From NCBI GenBank assembly GCA_965247475.1, contig OZ252016.1:1798001-1862000 (forward strand): a stretch of DNA of 64,000 nucleotides, read 5' to 3'. Within the stretch, counting starts at the first letter, position 1. The number at the start of each line of letters is the position of its first letter. The stretch is from G965247475 sp965247475 (lineage in GTDB: Bacteria; Chloroflexota; UBA11872). Of this stretch, positions 8,202 through 16,633 are shown one piece after another. The translations under genes and the position numbers were made by a program. The notes beneath the pieces are model-generated. The model was not told where the DNA came from. It ran no database searches and saw only the letters and a list, made by a program, of their open reading frames with translations.

Positions 8202-8752
8202 GGGTCGTCGTCCAGATCGCGCGCGTAGCGGACCAGCGCGACCGGCCCGCCCATATCCCGGATGTGCTCGGCGCCATCGAAGGTCCAGCCGTTGCGCTCG
8301 TAGAAGCGGCGCGAGCGGGCATGGTCGCGGAGGGTCCACAGGACGGCGGACTCGAAGCGTGAGGCTCGCAGCGCCGCGACCGCCTGTGCCATGAGGGCGC
8401 GCCCTATGCCTCGACCCTGACGGTCCGGGCCGACGTAGAGGCCGTGCACCTCACCGGTCCGCGCGGAATCCAGCGCGTCGTCATCGGTGGAGCCGGACAT
8501 CGCGAAGCCGACGACTCGACCGCCGGATTCGGCCACGGCGCGGTTCGAACGGGCCGACGACGGATCGGCAATGGTTGCGTGCCAGCGCTCGACGTGCTCG
8601 TCGGTGACGGCGCGGCGGTCGAGGTGCTGGTCCGGAACGATGCCCCGATAGGACGTCTTCCAAGCCTCGATGCGGACGGTCTCGATGGCCTCGGCGTCAT
8701 CGGAGCGCGCCAGACGGATCTGGAAGCCGGACGGAGGATCGAACGCGTCCAT
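8198..8752 (-). CDS. GNAT family N-acetyltransferase
   Basis: 184 residues with a full GNAT fold: N-terminal IRLARSDDAEAIETVRIEAW, and the acetyl-CoA binding loop VGPDRQGRGIGRALM (about 130-144) followed by FYERNGW near the C-terminus. It probably acetylates a small molecule or protein amine; the substrate cannot be read. It overlaps the tag gene by four bases (GTGA), making a two-gene unit. Gfo/Idh gene 8783-10042 lies just upstream on the same strand, 30 bases away, so all three may share a transcript. Confidence 0.88.
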   Translation of the reverse strand: MDAFDPPSGFQIRLARSDDAEAIETVRIEAWKTSYRGIVPDQHLDRRAVTDEHVERWHATIADPSSARSNRAVAESGGRVVGFAMSGSTDDDALDSARTGEVHGLYVGPDRQGRGIGRALMAQAVAALRASRFESAVLWTLRDHARSRRFYERNGWTFDGAEHIRDMGGPVALVRYARDLDDDP

Positions 8753-8782
8753 GGCCGCTCCTCGAACGACGGGCGGTGAGAC

Positions 8783-10042
8783 TCAGGCCCGCAGGCCCAG
8801 CTGCCGGTCGGTCGGGTCCTGGTAGGCGCTGACATCGCCGCCGGTCACCTCGGCGAGCGTGACCGGGCGTGCGGCCTCGCCGGATTCGATGGCCGCGAGC
8901 ACCAGCGCGACGGCGTCGCGTCCGCCGTCCGGCCCGATCTCGACCGCCGCGCCGGTCTCGATCGCGGCCGCGAGCTCGGCGATCTCGATTGCGATCAGCT
9001 TGCGGTCGGCCTGCTCGAAATCGGAGTCGTAGCGGGCGAGGCGTTCGCCGCCGAAGAGGTCGGACGTGAGCTCGTCGAGGTGGAAGTCGGGCGCGAGCGC
9101 CAGAAGGTCATCGTCCGACAAGGAGCCGCCGGCGTCGCGCCAGACCTCGAGCGGAAGTCCCGAGCGCTGGTGCGGGGCATTCATCCGGCCGGCGCTGCCG
9201 AGGATCACGCGATCCGACCGATCCGGTCCGCGGGCGGCGAGGTCGAGCATCCAATGCCCGGCGACGCCCGACTCAAACTGCAGCATGGCCACCATCGAGT
9301 CAGGCACATCGGCCACGAGCTGTTCCGGGAATTCGTCGAAGAAGCGTCGGTAGAACCGCTGCGTGGGTCGCGAGGCATCCGCGCGAAACGTCCGTTCCCG
9401 CTCGACCAGCCGGGTCGCACCGACGACCGAGGCGACCGGCCCGAGCAGGTAGAGCAGCATGTCGGCGAAGTGCACGCCGACATCCATGAGCGGACCGCCG
9501 GTCTCGCGGCGATGGCGCCACGGGGTGATGACGATGCTGTCGGCGCCTGAGGTGTGGGTCTCGATCACGGTGCGCACCTCGCCCAGCGCTCCGGCGTCGA
9601 GCAACGCCCGCGCGAGGCGGCTGATGGGATCGCGCCGGTAGTTCTCGGCAATGGAGAGGATCCGCCCTGTGCGCGCGGCCACGTCCGCGATGCGGTCGCA
9701 GGCCCGAATCGTGACGCCCATTGGCTTCTCGACCAGCGCGTGCAGGCCGGCCTCGAACGCTTCCGCGGCGACCGTGTGGTGCGTCTCGGGAGTGGTAACG
9801 ACATCGACCGCGGCCAGGTCGGGCATGGCGGCCGCCGCTTCCAGCACGGAGGTGAACGCCCGCGGCCGGGCGCCGATGTGTCGCTCGGCCTCCTCGGCGG
9901 CAGCCTCGGCACGGTCCCCGGCGGCATCGATCACGGCCACCAGCTGGGCGGCGTCCGGTCGCGCCCGTGCGAGCTCGGCGAACCCGTAGATGTGGCGCAG
10001 GCCCATGCCGCCGCAGCCGGCAAGGGCGAATTGGACGGACAT
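8783..10042 (-). CDS. Gfo/Idh/MocA family oxidoreductase
   Basis: 419 residues, longer than the usual 330-390. Rossmann motif FALAGCGGMGLRHIYG (about 5-20), EKP motif LVEKPMGVTIRACD, and the active-site region GGPLMDVGVHFADMLLYLLG with D-x3-H. ATG at 10042, with the fold starting at once. The extra length lies in the C-terminal half, around ERERTFRADASRPTQRFYRR and the segment EVWRDAGGSLSDDDLLALA. It is an NAD(P)-dependent sugar or polyol dehydrogenase by family, but the substrate is unknown. It is one of three members of this superfamily in the window, not counting the SAF-domain relative. Confidence 0.87.
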   Translation of the reverse strand: MSVQFALAGCGGMGLRHIYGFAELARARPDAAQLVAVIDAAGDRAEAAAEEAERHIGARPRAFTSVLEAAAAMPDLAAVDVVTTPETHHTVAAEAFEAGLHALVEKPMGVTIRACDRIADVAARTGRILSIAENYRRDPISRLARALLDAGALGEVRTVIETHTSGADSIVITPWRHRRETGGPLMDVGVHFADMLLYLLGPVASVVGATRLVERERTFRADASRPTQRFYRRFFDEFPEQLVADVPDSMVAMLQFESGVAGHWMLDLAARGPDRSDRVILGSAGRMNAPHQRSGLPLEVWRDAGGSLSDDDLLALAPDFHLDELTSDLFGGERLARYDSDFEQADRKLIAIEIAELAAAIETGAAVEIGPDGGRDAVALVLAAIESGEAARPVTLAEVTGGDVSAYQDPTDRQLGLRA

Positions 10043-10125
10043 CGAGCGCCTGGAATTAGGTCCTGCGAGGTCGGCGCATGATCGCAAGTGTCGGACGGCG
10101 GTTGCCAGTTGCGGTGGGTCGCGGT

Positions 10126-10165
10126 CCTTTCGAGGGACTCAGGGCGAGCCCTTCGATGGACTCAG
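10126..10165. repeat. Two tandem copies of the 'TTCGA-GGACTCAG' repeat
   Basis: Two imperfect copies in a row (CCTTTCGAGGGACTCAGGG then CCCTTCGATGGACTCAGCC) in the non-coding stretch 10043-10319. They resemble the element at 5024-5047. No gene is seen in this interval. Confidence 0.6.
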
Positions 10166-10275
10166 CCCAACCCAACCGGACCGGGTTTCACCGGTCCGGT
10201 GGCCGTGCAGCGTGGGACCGGACAGGGTTGGGGATCCGAGACTGCACGCCCGCTAGGCCACCCAGTCCAAGCACC

Positions 10276-10306
10276 CTGGACCCCGGCGTCCGCCGGGGTG
10301 ACGGGG
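10276..10306. repeat. CCCCGGCG palindromic repeat, copy 1
   Basis: CCCCGGCGTCCGCCGGGG (10281-10298) is a perfect 8-bp stem with a two-base loop, followed by TGACGGGG. The same core with the same TGACGG tail recurs at 63254-63281 and in variant form at 48751-48775, always between genes. There is no T-run, so a terminator role is not supported. Confidence 0.75.
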
Positions 10307-10319
10307 TGGGGCCGGCGGC

Positions 10320-11048
10320 TCAGACCTTGATCGCGGTCAACTTGCCCAGGGCCAGATAGCGCGTGGCGAGGTCGGAGAGCGTCAGGCCCTTGGCGTCGCT
10401 CAGCTGGTCTCCGCGGCTCTTTCGCCGCACGCGGTGGAGCATCCGCGTGAGCCCGGCGTGGCGACCGAGGCGCGCCAGCTCGCACTCGACGCCCATCACC
10501 TGAATCGTCTCGATCAGAGCGAGCGGGAAGAAGGTGAACCCGATGTGCGGGTACTGGCCGCCATCGCCGCCATCGCCGCCATCGCCGACCGCGCGGACCG
10601 CGAACTGGTGAGGATTGCGCCCATCCGCGTAGGCGATCTCGATCAGGTCGACCTGCCCACCCTGGACGGGATCGGCGTCGACGTAGTAGATGCAGTTGCT
10701 CGACTCGGCCGGGACGATCAGCGGTGCGGCCGGTGCACGAGCACCGTCCGCCACGAGAACGCCAGCGGTCTCCAGGCGGTCGTGCATCCGGAGGAATGCC
10801 TGCGCGTGACCGTTCGCCGGGTTCCACGCACGGATGTGGCGCCGCCTCCGAAACCGGCGCCCACGCAGCGCATCCCTAACGCGGTCCGGGGACGGCGTCC
10901 AGACGATTACCTCGGTGACGCCCGCATCGATCAGCGCGTCAATCGCTTGGCCAATTGGATGCGAGCCGCCGGCCGCATCGGCCGGATCGCCCGCGCGATC
11001 GGGCTCGGGTGGGTCAGACGCAAAAACGACTCCGACGAGTTCCGGCAT
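10320..11048 (-). CDS. Hypothetical protein, possible nucleotidyltransferase-like fold
   Basis: I do not recognise a named family. 242 residues: an N-terminal beta-strand/helix pattern (MPELVGVVFASDPPE, then IGQAIDALIDAGVTEVIVWT) recalls the start of sugar-nucleotidyltransferase-like Rossmann folds, but the GxG..R signature is not seen. A central acidic stretch NCIYYVDADPVQGGQVDLIE is followed by a GDGGDGGDGG run encoded by a 9-base tandem repeat. The C-terminal part is helical and basic (RMLHRVRRKSRGDQ). Codon use matches its neighbours, so it looks like a real gene. The Gly-Asp run probably forms a flexible loop and may vary in length between strains. Confidence 0.6.
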   Translation of the reverse strand: MPELVGVVFASDPPEPDRAGDPADAAGGSHPIGQAIDALIDAGVTEVIVWTPSPDRVRDALRGRRFRRRRHIRAWNPANGHAQAFLRMHDRLETAGVLVADGARAPAAPLIVPAESSNCIYYVDADPVQGGQVDLIEIAYADGRNPHQFAVRAVGDGGDGGDGGQYPHIGFTFFPLALIETIQVMGVECELARLGRHAGLTRMLHRVRRKSRGDQLSDAKGLTLSDLATRYLALGKLTAIKV

Positions 11049-11100
11049 CTCGGGTCCTGCGCGGTGGGCGAATGCAGATGGACAGCGAAGGGTACAGCGT

Positions 11101-11145
11101 CGGGCGCGTCGGGCGCGTCGGGCGCGTCGGGCGCGTCGGGCGCGT
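11101..11145. repeat. Five exact tandem copies of CGGGCGCGT
   Basis: A 9-bp unit repeated five times without error, abutting the stop codon of the PQQ-type dehydrogenase gene on its 3' side. It lies between two minus-strand genes, just upstream of the hypothetical gene's start. A good candidate for slipped-strand length variation. Confidence 0.9.
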
Positions 11146-12527
11146 CAGGCGGGCGTCACGGCCCGGATGCGATAGATCCGGCCGTCCTGGTCGGAGGTGA
11201 CGTAGAGCTCACCGGCGGCGTCTTGGCCGAACGATGAGATCCGGGCGTCGACCTCCGCACGTTGCCGCATTCGCCAGCTCCCGTCGGCGTCGCGATCCAG
11301 CGTCCAGACGATGCCGCTGCAGTAGTCGGCAAAGAGGTAGGACCCCGCCAGCGCGGGCTGGGCGGCGCCGCGATACACGTAGCCGCCGGTGACCGAGCAG
11401 CCGAACGAATGGGTGTACTCGGCCGCCGGCGGCTCGAGGTCGTCGCGTGCGCAGGCGGCCCGATCAAGGGGTGCAAAGCACTGGGTGCCCTCGAGGATCT
11501 TCCAGCCATAGTTCCGGCCGCCGGTGAGCGGGGCGAGCTCGACATCGATCTCCTCGATCGCGTTCTGCCCGACGTCGGCGATGTACAGGTCGCCGGTCTC
11601 GCGGTCGAAGGAAAACCGCCACGGGTTGCGGAGGCCGAAAGCCCAGATCTCAGCGCGGGCGTTGGGATCGTCGACGAAGGGGTTGTCCGGCGGCACCGCG
11701 TAGCCCGAGGTCGGATTGACGTCGATGCGGAGCAGTTTTCCGAGCAGCGTGCCGAGGTTCTGGCCGTTGCCGTTGGGATCGCCGGCGGAGCCGCCGTCGC
11801 CGGTGGCGATGAACAGCATGCCGTCCGGCCCGAACGCCAGCATGCCGCCGTTGTGGTTGTTGAAGGGTTGATCGAACTCGAGCAGGGTCTGGACCGGGTC
11901 GGGGTCCGCGCGGTTGGGATCGCTCGACGAGACGCGGTATTCGGCCACGACCGTGTCGCCGCTGGGGTCGGTGTAGTTGAGGAAGAAGCGTCCGTTGGCG
12001 GCGTAGTCGGGGTGGAACGCGAGGCCGAGCAGCCCCTGCTCGTTGGCTCGCGACCCGACTCGCCCGCGGATGTCGAGGAACGGCCGGGGAAGCACCACGC
12101 CGCCGACCACGATGCGGATGCGCCCCACTTTCTCCAACACGAAGAGGCGGTCGTCACCGGCGTGGCCCGCGAAGGTCGGCCGCTCGAAGCCATCGGCGAC
12201 CAAGTCGAGCGCGAGTCCGGCGAGCGGCGGCCGGGGGACGGGCGTGGCGGTGGGCACCGCGGTTGAGGTGGGTTGCCTGGTCGCCGTGGGACGCGGGGAG
12301 GGCTCGGGCGCCGGGGTCACGACCGGTCGCGGGGCCGCGACCTGAACGGGCGTGGTCGGTGGTTGCGTGGGCGCGGGTGCGGAGGTCTCGACGGCCGGCG
12401 CGGGCGACGGGGCGAGCGCGGCCGTCGGCGCGGGGCCGGGCGGCTCGTCTGGCTGGGCCGCTGGGCCGAGGTCGCAGGCGGCGAGGCACAGCACGGCGAG
12501 GGCAAGCAGGGAGAGCAGGCGTCCCAT
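11145..12527 (-). CDS. PQQ-dependent sugar dehydrogenase-type beta-propeller lipoprotein
   Basis: 460 residues. A lipoprotein signal (MGRLLSLLALAVLCLAAC, lipobox LAAC, Cys18) is followed by a ~85-residue Pro/Ala/Thr-rich linker, then a six-blade glucose/sorbosone dehydrogenase (YliI/Asd-type) propeller. Blade motifs seen: EQGLLGLAFHPDY, NNHNGGMLAFGPDGMLFIA (its His is the likely catalytic base), LRNPWRFSFD, ADVGQNAIEEIDV and GGRNYGWKILEG. It is predicted to be anchored outside the membrane and to oxidise aldose sugars with PQQ; no PQQ synthesis genes are in the window, so the cofactor would come from elsewhere. ATG at 12527 starts the signal peptide; TACGGT seven bases upstream may give a leaderless message. 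Confidence 0.88.
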   Translation of the reverse strand: MGRLLSLLALAVLCLAACDLGPAAQPDEPPGPAPTAALAPSPAPAVETSAPAPTQPPTTPVQVAAPRPVVTPAPEPSPRPTATRQPTSTAVPTATPVPRPPLAGLALDLVADGFERPTFAGHAGDDRLFVLEKVGRIRIVVGGVVLPRPFLDIRGRVGSRANEQGLLGLAFHPDYAANGRFFLNYTDPSGDTVVAEYRVSSSDPNRADPDPVQTLLEFDQPFNNHNGGMLAFGPDGMLFIATGDGGSAGDPNGNGQNLGTLLGKLLRIDVNPTSGYAVPPDNPFVDDPNARAEIWAFGLRNPWRFSFDRETGDLYIADVGQNAIEEIDVELAPLTGGRNYGWKILEGTQCFAPLDRAACARDDLEPPAAEYTHSFGCSVTGGYVYRGAAQPALAGSYLFADYCSGIVWTLDRDADGSWRMRQRAEVDARISSFGQDAAGELYVTSDQDGRIYRIRAVTPA

Positions 12528-12620
12528 GGCGCCCACCGTACGACAGGGCGGTTGCCGATCGTGACAAACCGGGCGATGTAGAGTGCGCGCAGCTCTCCAG
12601 CAAGGCATGGATGCGCGATT

Positions 12621-13256
12621 GTGGAGAGAATCCTCGATTCAATCTGGACCTGGCAGGGTGCGGAGGAAGGCTGTCCAAGGCTGGTGCGTGGCTACTTTGT
12701 ACCGGAGTCCGAATGCCTGATTGACCCTCCGTACGCGGAAGACGGGGCGCTGGTCCATCTGCCTGGCGACGCGACTCCCAAGACAGTAGTTCTTACCGAT
12801 CACTTCCACATCCGCTCCGCAGCGGCTTGGCGGCATGAGACCGGCTGTGAGCTCTGGCTGCATGAAGCGGAACATGCGTGGACCGACAAGCAGGTTGAAC
12901 ACGCGTTCCGGGACGGGGACATGCTCTGCGAGCGATTCAAGGTCATTCGAATTCCGAACTCATTCTTCTTCGGCGAGAGCGCCCTACTTTGGGAAGACAA
13001 GAGCGTTCTCTTCGTCGGCGACGCCGTGCAGGGGCGCAACGATCACGATCTGTGGTTGACGGGAACCCAGTACCTCAGACGGACGAACTCGACACCGGCG
13101 GAGGCCGTGCAAGGACTGCGCGTCTTGCTGGACTACGACTTCGATGCCTTGTTGCCGTCACACGGGTCGCCTGTGCTTAGCGGGGCGCGTGACGCCCTGC
13201 TCCAGTTCATTGAGCACCCGGTCTTGCTGGAGCATGTCCCACCCGACGCCGACTAG
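12621..13256 (+). CDS. Degenerate metallo-beta-lactamase-fold protein
   Basis: 211 residues with the outline of the MBL fold: GYFVPESECLIDPPYAEDGA (early strand and Asp), VVLTDHFHIRSAAAW where HxHxDH is expected, LLWEDKSVLFVGDAVQGRND (the GD motif) and ALLPSHGSPVLSGA (final His). The first metal motif is incomplete: HFH is kept but the DH that should follow is IRS, so the second metal site may be missing. Similar single-site or non-enzymatic members exist. GTG start at 12621; ATGs just upstream are out of frame. It is divergent from the sugar dehydrogenase, and TAGAGT at 12579-12584 may be its -10. The function is unknown. Confidence 0.7.
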   Translation: MERILDSIWTWQGAEEGCPRLVRGYFVPESECLIDPPYAEDGALVHLPGDATPKTVVLTDHFHIRSAAAWRHETGCELWLHEAEHAWTDKQVEHAFRDGDMLCERFKVIRIPNSFFFGESALLWEDKSVLFVGDAVQGRNDHDLWLTGTQYLRRTNSTPAEAVQGLRVLLDYDFDALLPSHGSPVLSGARDALLQFIEHPVLLEHVPPDAD

Positions 13257-13260
13257 CGAG

Positions 13261-13300
13261 AGCGATTCCTTGTCCCGGGCTCGGAATGACGCTTCAGGGG
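13261..13300. repeat. Interspersed 'GATTCC...CTCGGAATGAC' repeat, degenerate copy
   Basis: AGCGATTCCTTG ... GGCTCGGAATGACG, a member of the imperfect-palindrome family best seen at 23101-23223 and 48810-48895. It lies just after the MBL-like gene. Confidence 0.6.
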
Positions 13301-13360
13301 TGGGACCATCGATCACACTGGCTCGCGTCGTCTTTGGCGCCTCCGGCATCTCGATCCCCA

Positions 13361-13399
13361 TGAGATTCTTCGCCTGCGGCTCAGAATGACATCTAGGGG
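13361..13399. repeat. Interspersed 'GAGATTCTTCGCC...CTCAGAATGACA' repeat
   Basis: TGAGATTCTTCGCCTGCGGC followed by TCAGAATGACATCTAGGGG. It shares the CGCCTGCGGCTC centre and the ATCTAGGGG tail with the copy at 23101-23160, confirming a dispersed family. The gap 13257-13426 holds only these repeats. Confidence 0.7.
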
Positions 13400-13426
13400 A
13401 ACAGGACCCTCAGCTCTGCCCGGGCG

Positions 13427-14893
13427 CTAGCGATCCAGCGGCCAGATTGGTCGTTGGAGGCGGGTGTAGCCGAGCCGCGCGGGGTCGCGATCCAGGCAGC
13501 TCGGGAACCCGACGCGGAAGATGCTGCCGGCGAAGGGGGCATAGCCGGCGCGGAAGTGGTTGCTGGACTTCACGCCGATCCATTTCACTTCGGTGGGCTC
13601 GATGCCAACGCTTCGCGGCGTCTCGGCGTCGAAGGCCTGGAACCGGTTGGACGTCACGACGATCCGGAGGCCGCCGGTGCGCAGGACGGCGGTGAGGCCC
13701 ATCTCTTGACGCGCGCCGGTGTGCATCGGGCCTTTGATCTCGAAACGCCCGTCGGTGAGGTTCTGGACCTCCGCGGTCAGGTGGACCGGCGTTCCCTGCG
13801 ACGGCGCGGACTTGCCGCCCAGATCGACTGTGATCTCGCGGCCCTTGCCCGCCGCGTGGGCGATCTTCGCCACCTCCGGGTCCCAGACGGTGAGGATCAC
13901 GGCGTCTTCCAGACGGGCGTCGAGGAAGGCCCGGATGATGCCGGTGGAGTCGCCCGGCATGCCGCCGCCGGGGTTGTCCTGCGGATCGGCGATCACGACC
14001 GGCCAGCGATCGGCCGCGCGGGCGCCGGCGAGCGCCTTGTCGAAATCCAAGAGATCGGGCAGAAACGCCTCCCGCTGGTCGTAGATCCAGTCGCCATAGG
14101 CGGTCGCTTCGCGGCGGGCGAGCTCGGCGTCGCCGTCGGCGACCACGATCACCGACGCGCCGGCGATGGGGATGTCGGCCCACGGAAAGCCGGGCGCGAC
14201 CGAGCAGGTGAGGACGCCCGGCCGGGTCTCGATCTCGTGCGCGCGGGCGACGATGGAATCGAACGGCTCCAGGCCGGTGTACTGACCGCCCACCCAGAGC
14301 ATGGGCAGCCGGTTCCAGGCCATGGTCGGGCGGATCTCGCCGCGGATGGTCCTGACGATCAGGTCGGCCGCCTCACGCCCGCGCTCTCCCAGGTCGGTGT
14401 GCGGGAAGTGGTCGCAGGGGATCAGGGCATCGGCGGCCGCGACCATGTCGGGGCCGATGTTGGTGTGGAGATCGAGGGGGACGAAGATTGGCCGGTCGGG
14501 TCCGAAGATCTCGCGGATGCCGGTGAGCAGGTCGCCCTCGGCATCATCGACATCCTCGACGACCATCGCACCGTGCAGGTCGAAGAGACCGCCGTCGACC
14601 GGCATCGCATTCTCGAGCCGCGCGAGGAACTCGGCCTTGAGACGCCGCCAGGCATCGGATTCGACGAACGCGGAGGGCTCGGCGAAGGTCCAGACGATCG
14701 GCGCCAGCTCGAAGCCGTGCTCGTCGGCGCCTTCGATGAACCCGCCAATGCCCAGGTTGGAGCCGCGCATGGCCTCGATGACTTCCCCGCCGCGGTAGAA
14801 GCCGCGGGTGGCGTGCGAGAAGGCCTCGTATGGCGTCGGGATAGGTGTGAACGAACTCGACTCGTGGCTGATGGAGCCGGTCGCGATGCGCAT
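13427..14893 (-). CDS. MlrC-family (microcystinase C, M81) metallopeptidase-like protein
   Basis: 488 residues, typical for the family. The N-terminus MRIATGSISHESSSFTP is the MlrC signature, and zinc-ligand regions are visible as FVPLDLHTNIGPDM and CDHFPHTDLGERG. The C-terminal domain (DPQDNPGGGMPGDSTGI, then VLRTGGLRIVVTSNR) also matches. MlrC hydrolyses linear peptides or amides derived from microcystin; most homologues are in bacteria that never meet microcystin, so the true substrate is probably another amide. ATG at 14893 chosen because the signature begins there; a longer GTG start at 14944 adds a non-conserved tail. It is a single gene with no clear operon partner. Confidence 0.86.
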   Translation of the reverse strand: MRIATGSISHESSSFTPIPTPYEAFSHATRGFYRGGEVIEAMRGSNLGIGGFIEGADEHGFELAPIVWTFAEPSAFVESDAWRRLKAEFLARLENAMPVDGGLFDLHGAMVVEDVDDAEGDLLTGIREIFGPDRPIFVPLDLHTNIGPDMVAAADALIPCDHFPHTDLGERGREAADLIVRTIRGEIRPTMAWNRLPMLWVGGQYTGLEPFDSIVARAHEIETRPGVLTCSVAPGFPWADIPIAGASVIVVADGDAELARREATAYGDWIYDQREAFLPDLLDFDKALAGARAADRWPVVIADPQDNPGGGMPGDSTGIIRAFLDARLEDAVILTVWDPEVAKIAHAAGKGREITVDLGGKSAPSQGTPVHLTAEVQNLTDGRFEIKGPMHTGARQEMGLTAVLRTGGLRIVVTSNRFQAFDAETPRSVGIEPTEVKWIGVKSSNHFRAGYAPFAGSIFRVGFPSCLDRDPARLGYTRLQRPIWPLDR

Positions 14894-15000
14894 GCTGACG
14901 ACCAGGTTCGCGAGTGCTCGAACGTTGGCACGCGGACGCGACACGCGTCAACGCGACGAGGGCGCGCACCACTTCCGGCTAGCGCCTCGATCGAAGGCGC

Positions 15001-15807
15001 CTATTCGCGGCGGGTAAGCAGCTCGAGGATCCGACCGTGGACGCCGGGGCTGGCGGCGGCGACGATGCCGCCGGCCAGGCGCGGGTCCGGGCGGTTGTAG
15101 CGACGCTCGTCGCCCGCGAGATCGGTGACACGGCCGCCCGCCGCCCGCAGGACGGCATCGACCGCGGCGAAATCCCATTCGGAGGCGGTGGTCCGATCCC
15201 CGACGAATGCATCGGCCCCGCCATCGAAAATGGTTAGCGCACGCATCAATCCACGCCATGGCGCGCCGGTCACGAGCTCGACATCGCCAGCGTCGACGGC
15301 GTGATCCAGGCACCGCATGCCCGGCCGGGCGGCCACGCGCGGGACCGGCGATCGCGTCGGTTCCAAGTCCCACGGCGCCAACCGACCGTCACGCTCGCGG
15401 AACGCGCCGAGACCCTCGGCCCCCGCCAGCAGATCGCCGAGCGCGGGTCGGGCGACGACCCCCAGCACCGGCCGGCCCTCGCGGGCCAGCGCCAGCAGAA
15501 CCGCCCAGGAAGGGCGCCCACCGGCGAAGTCGCTGGTGCCGTCGATTGGATCCACGATCCAGACGCGCGGGTTCTGGACGCGCGCGGGATCGTCGGGCGC
15601 CTCCTCCGATAGCAACGCATCGTGCGGGAACCGCTCGACCAGCGCGTCGCGAACGATCGCGTTGGATTCGAGATCGGCGTCGGTGACGATCGTGCCGTCC
15701 GGTTTCGCGTGGATGGCGGCGTCGCCCCGCCGGAAGCGCTCGAGCGCCGCGGCGGCCGCGCGGCGGACCACGGCCACGGCGAAGTCCAGCTCATCCGATG
15801 ACGTCAT
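15001..15807 (-). CDS. Inositol-monophosphatase family phosphatase
   Basis: 268 residues, Mg2+-dependent, lithium-sensitive phosphatase fold. Metal ligands: E68/E69 in LSEEAPDD, D86 and D89 in IVDPIDGTSDF, and the C-terminal Asp in ASEWDFAAVDAVLRAAGG (near 212). KPDGTIVTDADLES near residue 35 is the N-terminal family motif. It could be an inositol monophosphatase, histidinol-phosphatase or 3'(2'),5'-bisphosphate nucleotidase (CysQ); the short form and the WDFAAVD block fit the histidinol-phosphatase/IMPase branch, but I cannot choose. The next gene upstream, DUF5131, ends 37 bases away on the same strand. Confidence 0.85.
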   Translation of the reverse strand: MTSSDELDFAVAVVRRAAAAALERFRRGDAAIHAKPDGTIVTDADLESNAIVRDALVERFPHDALLSEEAPDDPARVQNPRVWIVDPIDGTSDFAGGRPSWAVLLALAREGRPVLGVVARPALGDLLAGAEGLGAFRERDGRLAPWDLEPTRSPVPRVAARPGMRCLDHAVDAGDVELVTGAPWRGLMRALTIFDGGADAFVGDRTTASEWDFAAVDAVLRAAGGRVTDLAGDERRYNRPDPRLAGGIVAAASPGVHGRILELLTRRE

Positions 15808-15844
15808 CGCGGCGCCCGGGGCATGAGGAAGCGCTGCGAGGTTC

Positions 15845-16630
15845 CTATGCGACCCGTTCTCCGACCGGCTGGAGACTCACCGGCAGCCGGGCGCTCTGTC
15901 TCGCATCGCGCGAGCGATCCACCGGCGGCGGAAACTGGTCCCAGGTTCGGCCGTCGAGCTCCCGCCCGGTCGCCTTCTTGTTCACGCCGCCCCATTGCTT
16001 GAAGAAGAACGCGACATCGGCCGCGAGGCACTGATCGCGGACGTCACGCGCCCAATCCGCCGCCATGGGCCGTGCGCCCGGTCCGCTCTCGCCGCCCACG
16101 ATGACCCAGTCGATGCCGCTGAGGTCGAGCTCACCCGCCGGCGCGATGAGCGGTTCGACGGACAGGAAACGGACGGCGGCGGGGACCTGTCGGAGGTAGT
16201 CGGCGCGCCAAGCGTACGCGGCGCTCTCGACCGAGACCCCGAGCCATATGTTTGGCGGCCAGGGCAGATCGTCGGCCAACAGCGGGAGCCTGCGCGCGCG
16301 TTTGGTGAGCAGCTGGAATTGGTGCCAATGAGCGGACGCCATTGTTCGGAACACCGACTCGATGAACGGCGGCGGCACGTCGGGATGGAAGAGGTCGCTC
16401 ATGCTATTGACGAACACGCGCCGCGGCGTGCGCCACCGGAGCGGCTCGTCGACCTTGTCCCAGTGGAGTGTCAGATCGAAGCCGTTCACGTAGCGCGGAT
16501 TGCCCATGGCCTTGAGCCGCGCGGCCATTCGCTCCGCATAGCAGTGATCGCAGCCGGGACTGGTGCGGGAGCAGCCTGTGACAGGGTTCCAGGTGGAGTC
16601 GGTCCACTCGATGCGAGACAGTCCAGCCAT
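15845..16630 (-). CDS. DUF5131 (phage Gp37/Gp68, three-Cys-motif) protein, radical-SAM-like
   Basis: 261 residues. The N-terminus has the family hallmark IEWTDSTWNPVTGC followed by three cysteines, C20-x6-C27-x2-C30-Y, which resembles the Fe-S-binding loop of radical SAM enzymes. Further family blocks are NSMSDLFHPDVPP, QLLTKRARRL, WLGVSVES, RFLSVEPLI, VIVGGESGPGARPM and FFFKQWGGVNKK, consistent with a TIM-barrel-like core. The start ATG at 16630 is three bases after a GTG that directly follows the TAA of tcmP, so the two genes are co-translated. The function of the family is not established; pairing with TcmP is its defining context. Its C-terminal tail after DGRTWDQFP looks variable. Confidence 0.88.
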   Translation of the reverse strand: MAGLSRIEWTDSTWNPVTGCSRTSPGCDHCYAERMAARLKAMGNPRYVNGFDLTLHWDKVDEPLRWRTPRRVFVNSMSDLFHPDVPPPFIESVFRTMASAHWHQFQLLTKRARRLPLLADDLPWPPNIWLGVSVESAAYAWRADYLRQVPAAVRFLSVEPLIAPAGELDLSGIDWVIVGGESGPGARPMAADWARDVRDQCLAADVAFFFKQWGGVNKKATGRELDGRTWDQFPPPVDRSRDARQSARLPVSLQPVGERVA

Positions 16631-16633
16631 CAC

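Noticed and set aside
10281..10298. CCCCGGCG hairpin as an intrinsic terminator
   Set aside because: No U-tract follows, and copies occur in gaps of every orientation; it behaves as a repeat.
13454..15100. 548-codon open frame on the plus strand
   Set aside because: Shadow of the MlrC gene on the opposite strand; its protein is low-complexity Arg/Asp/Gly and matches no family I know.
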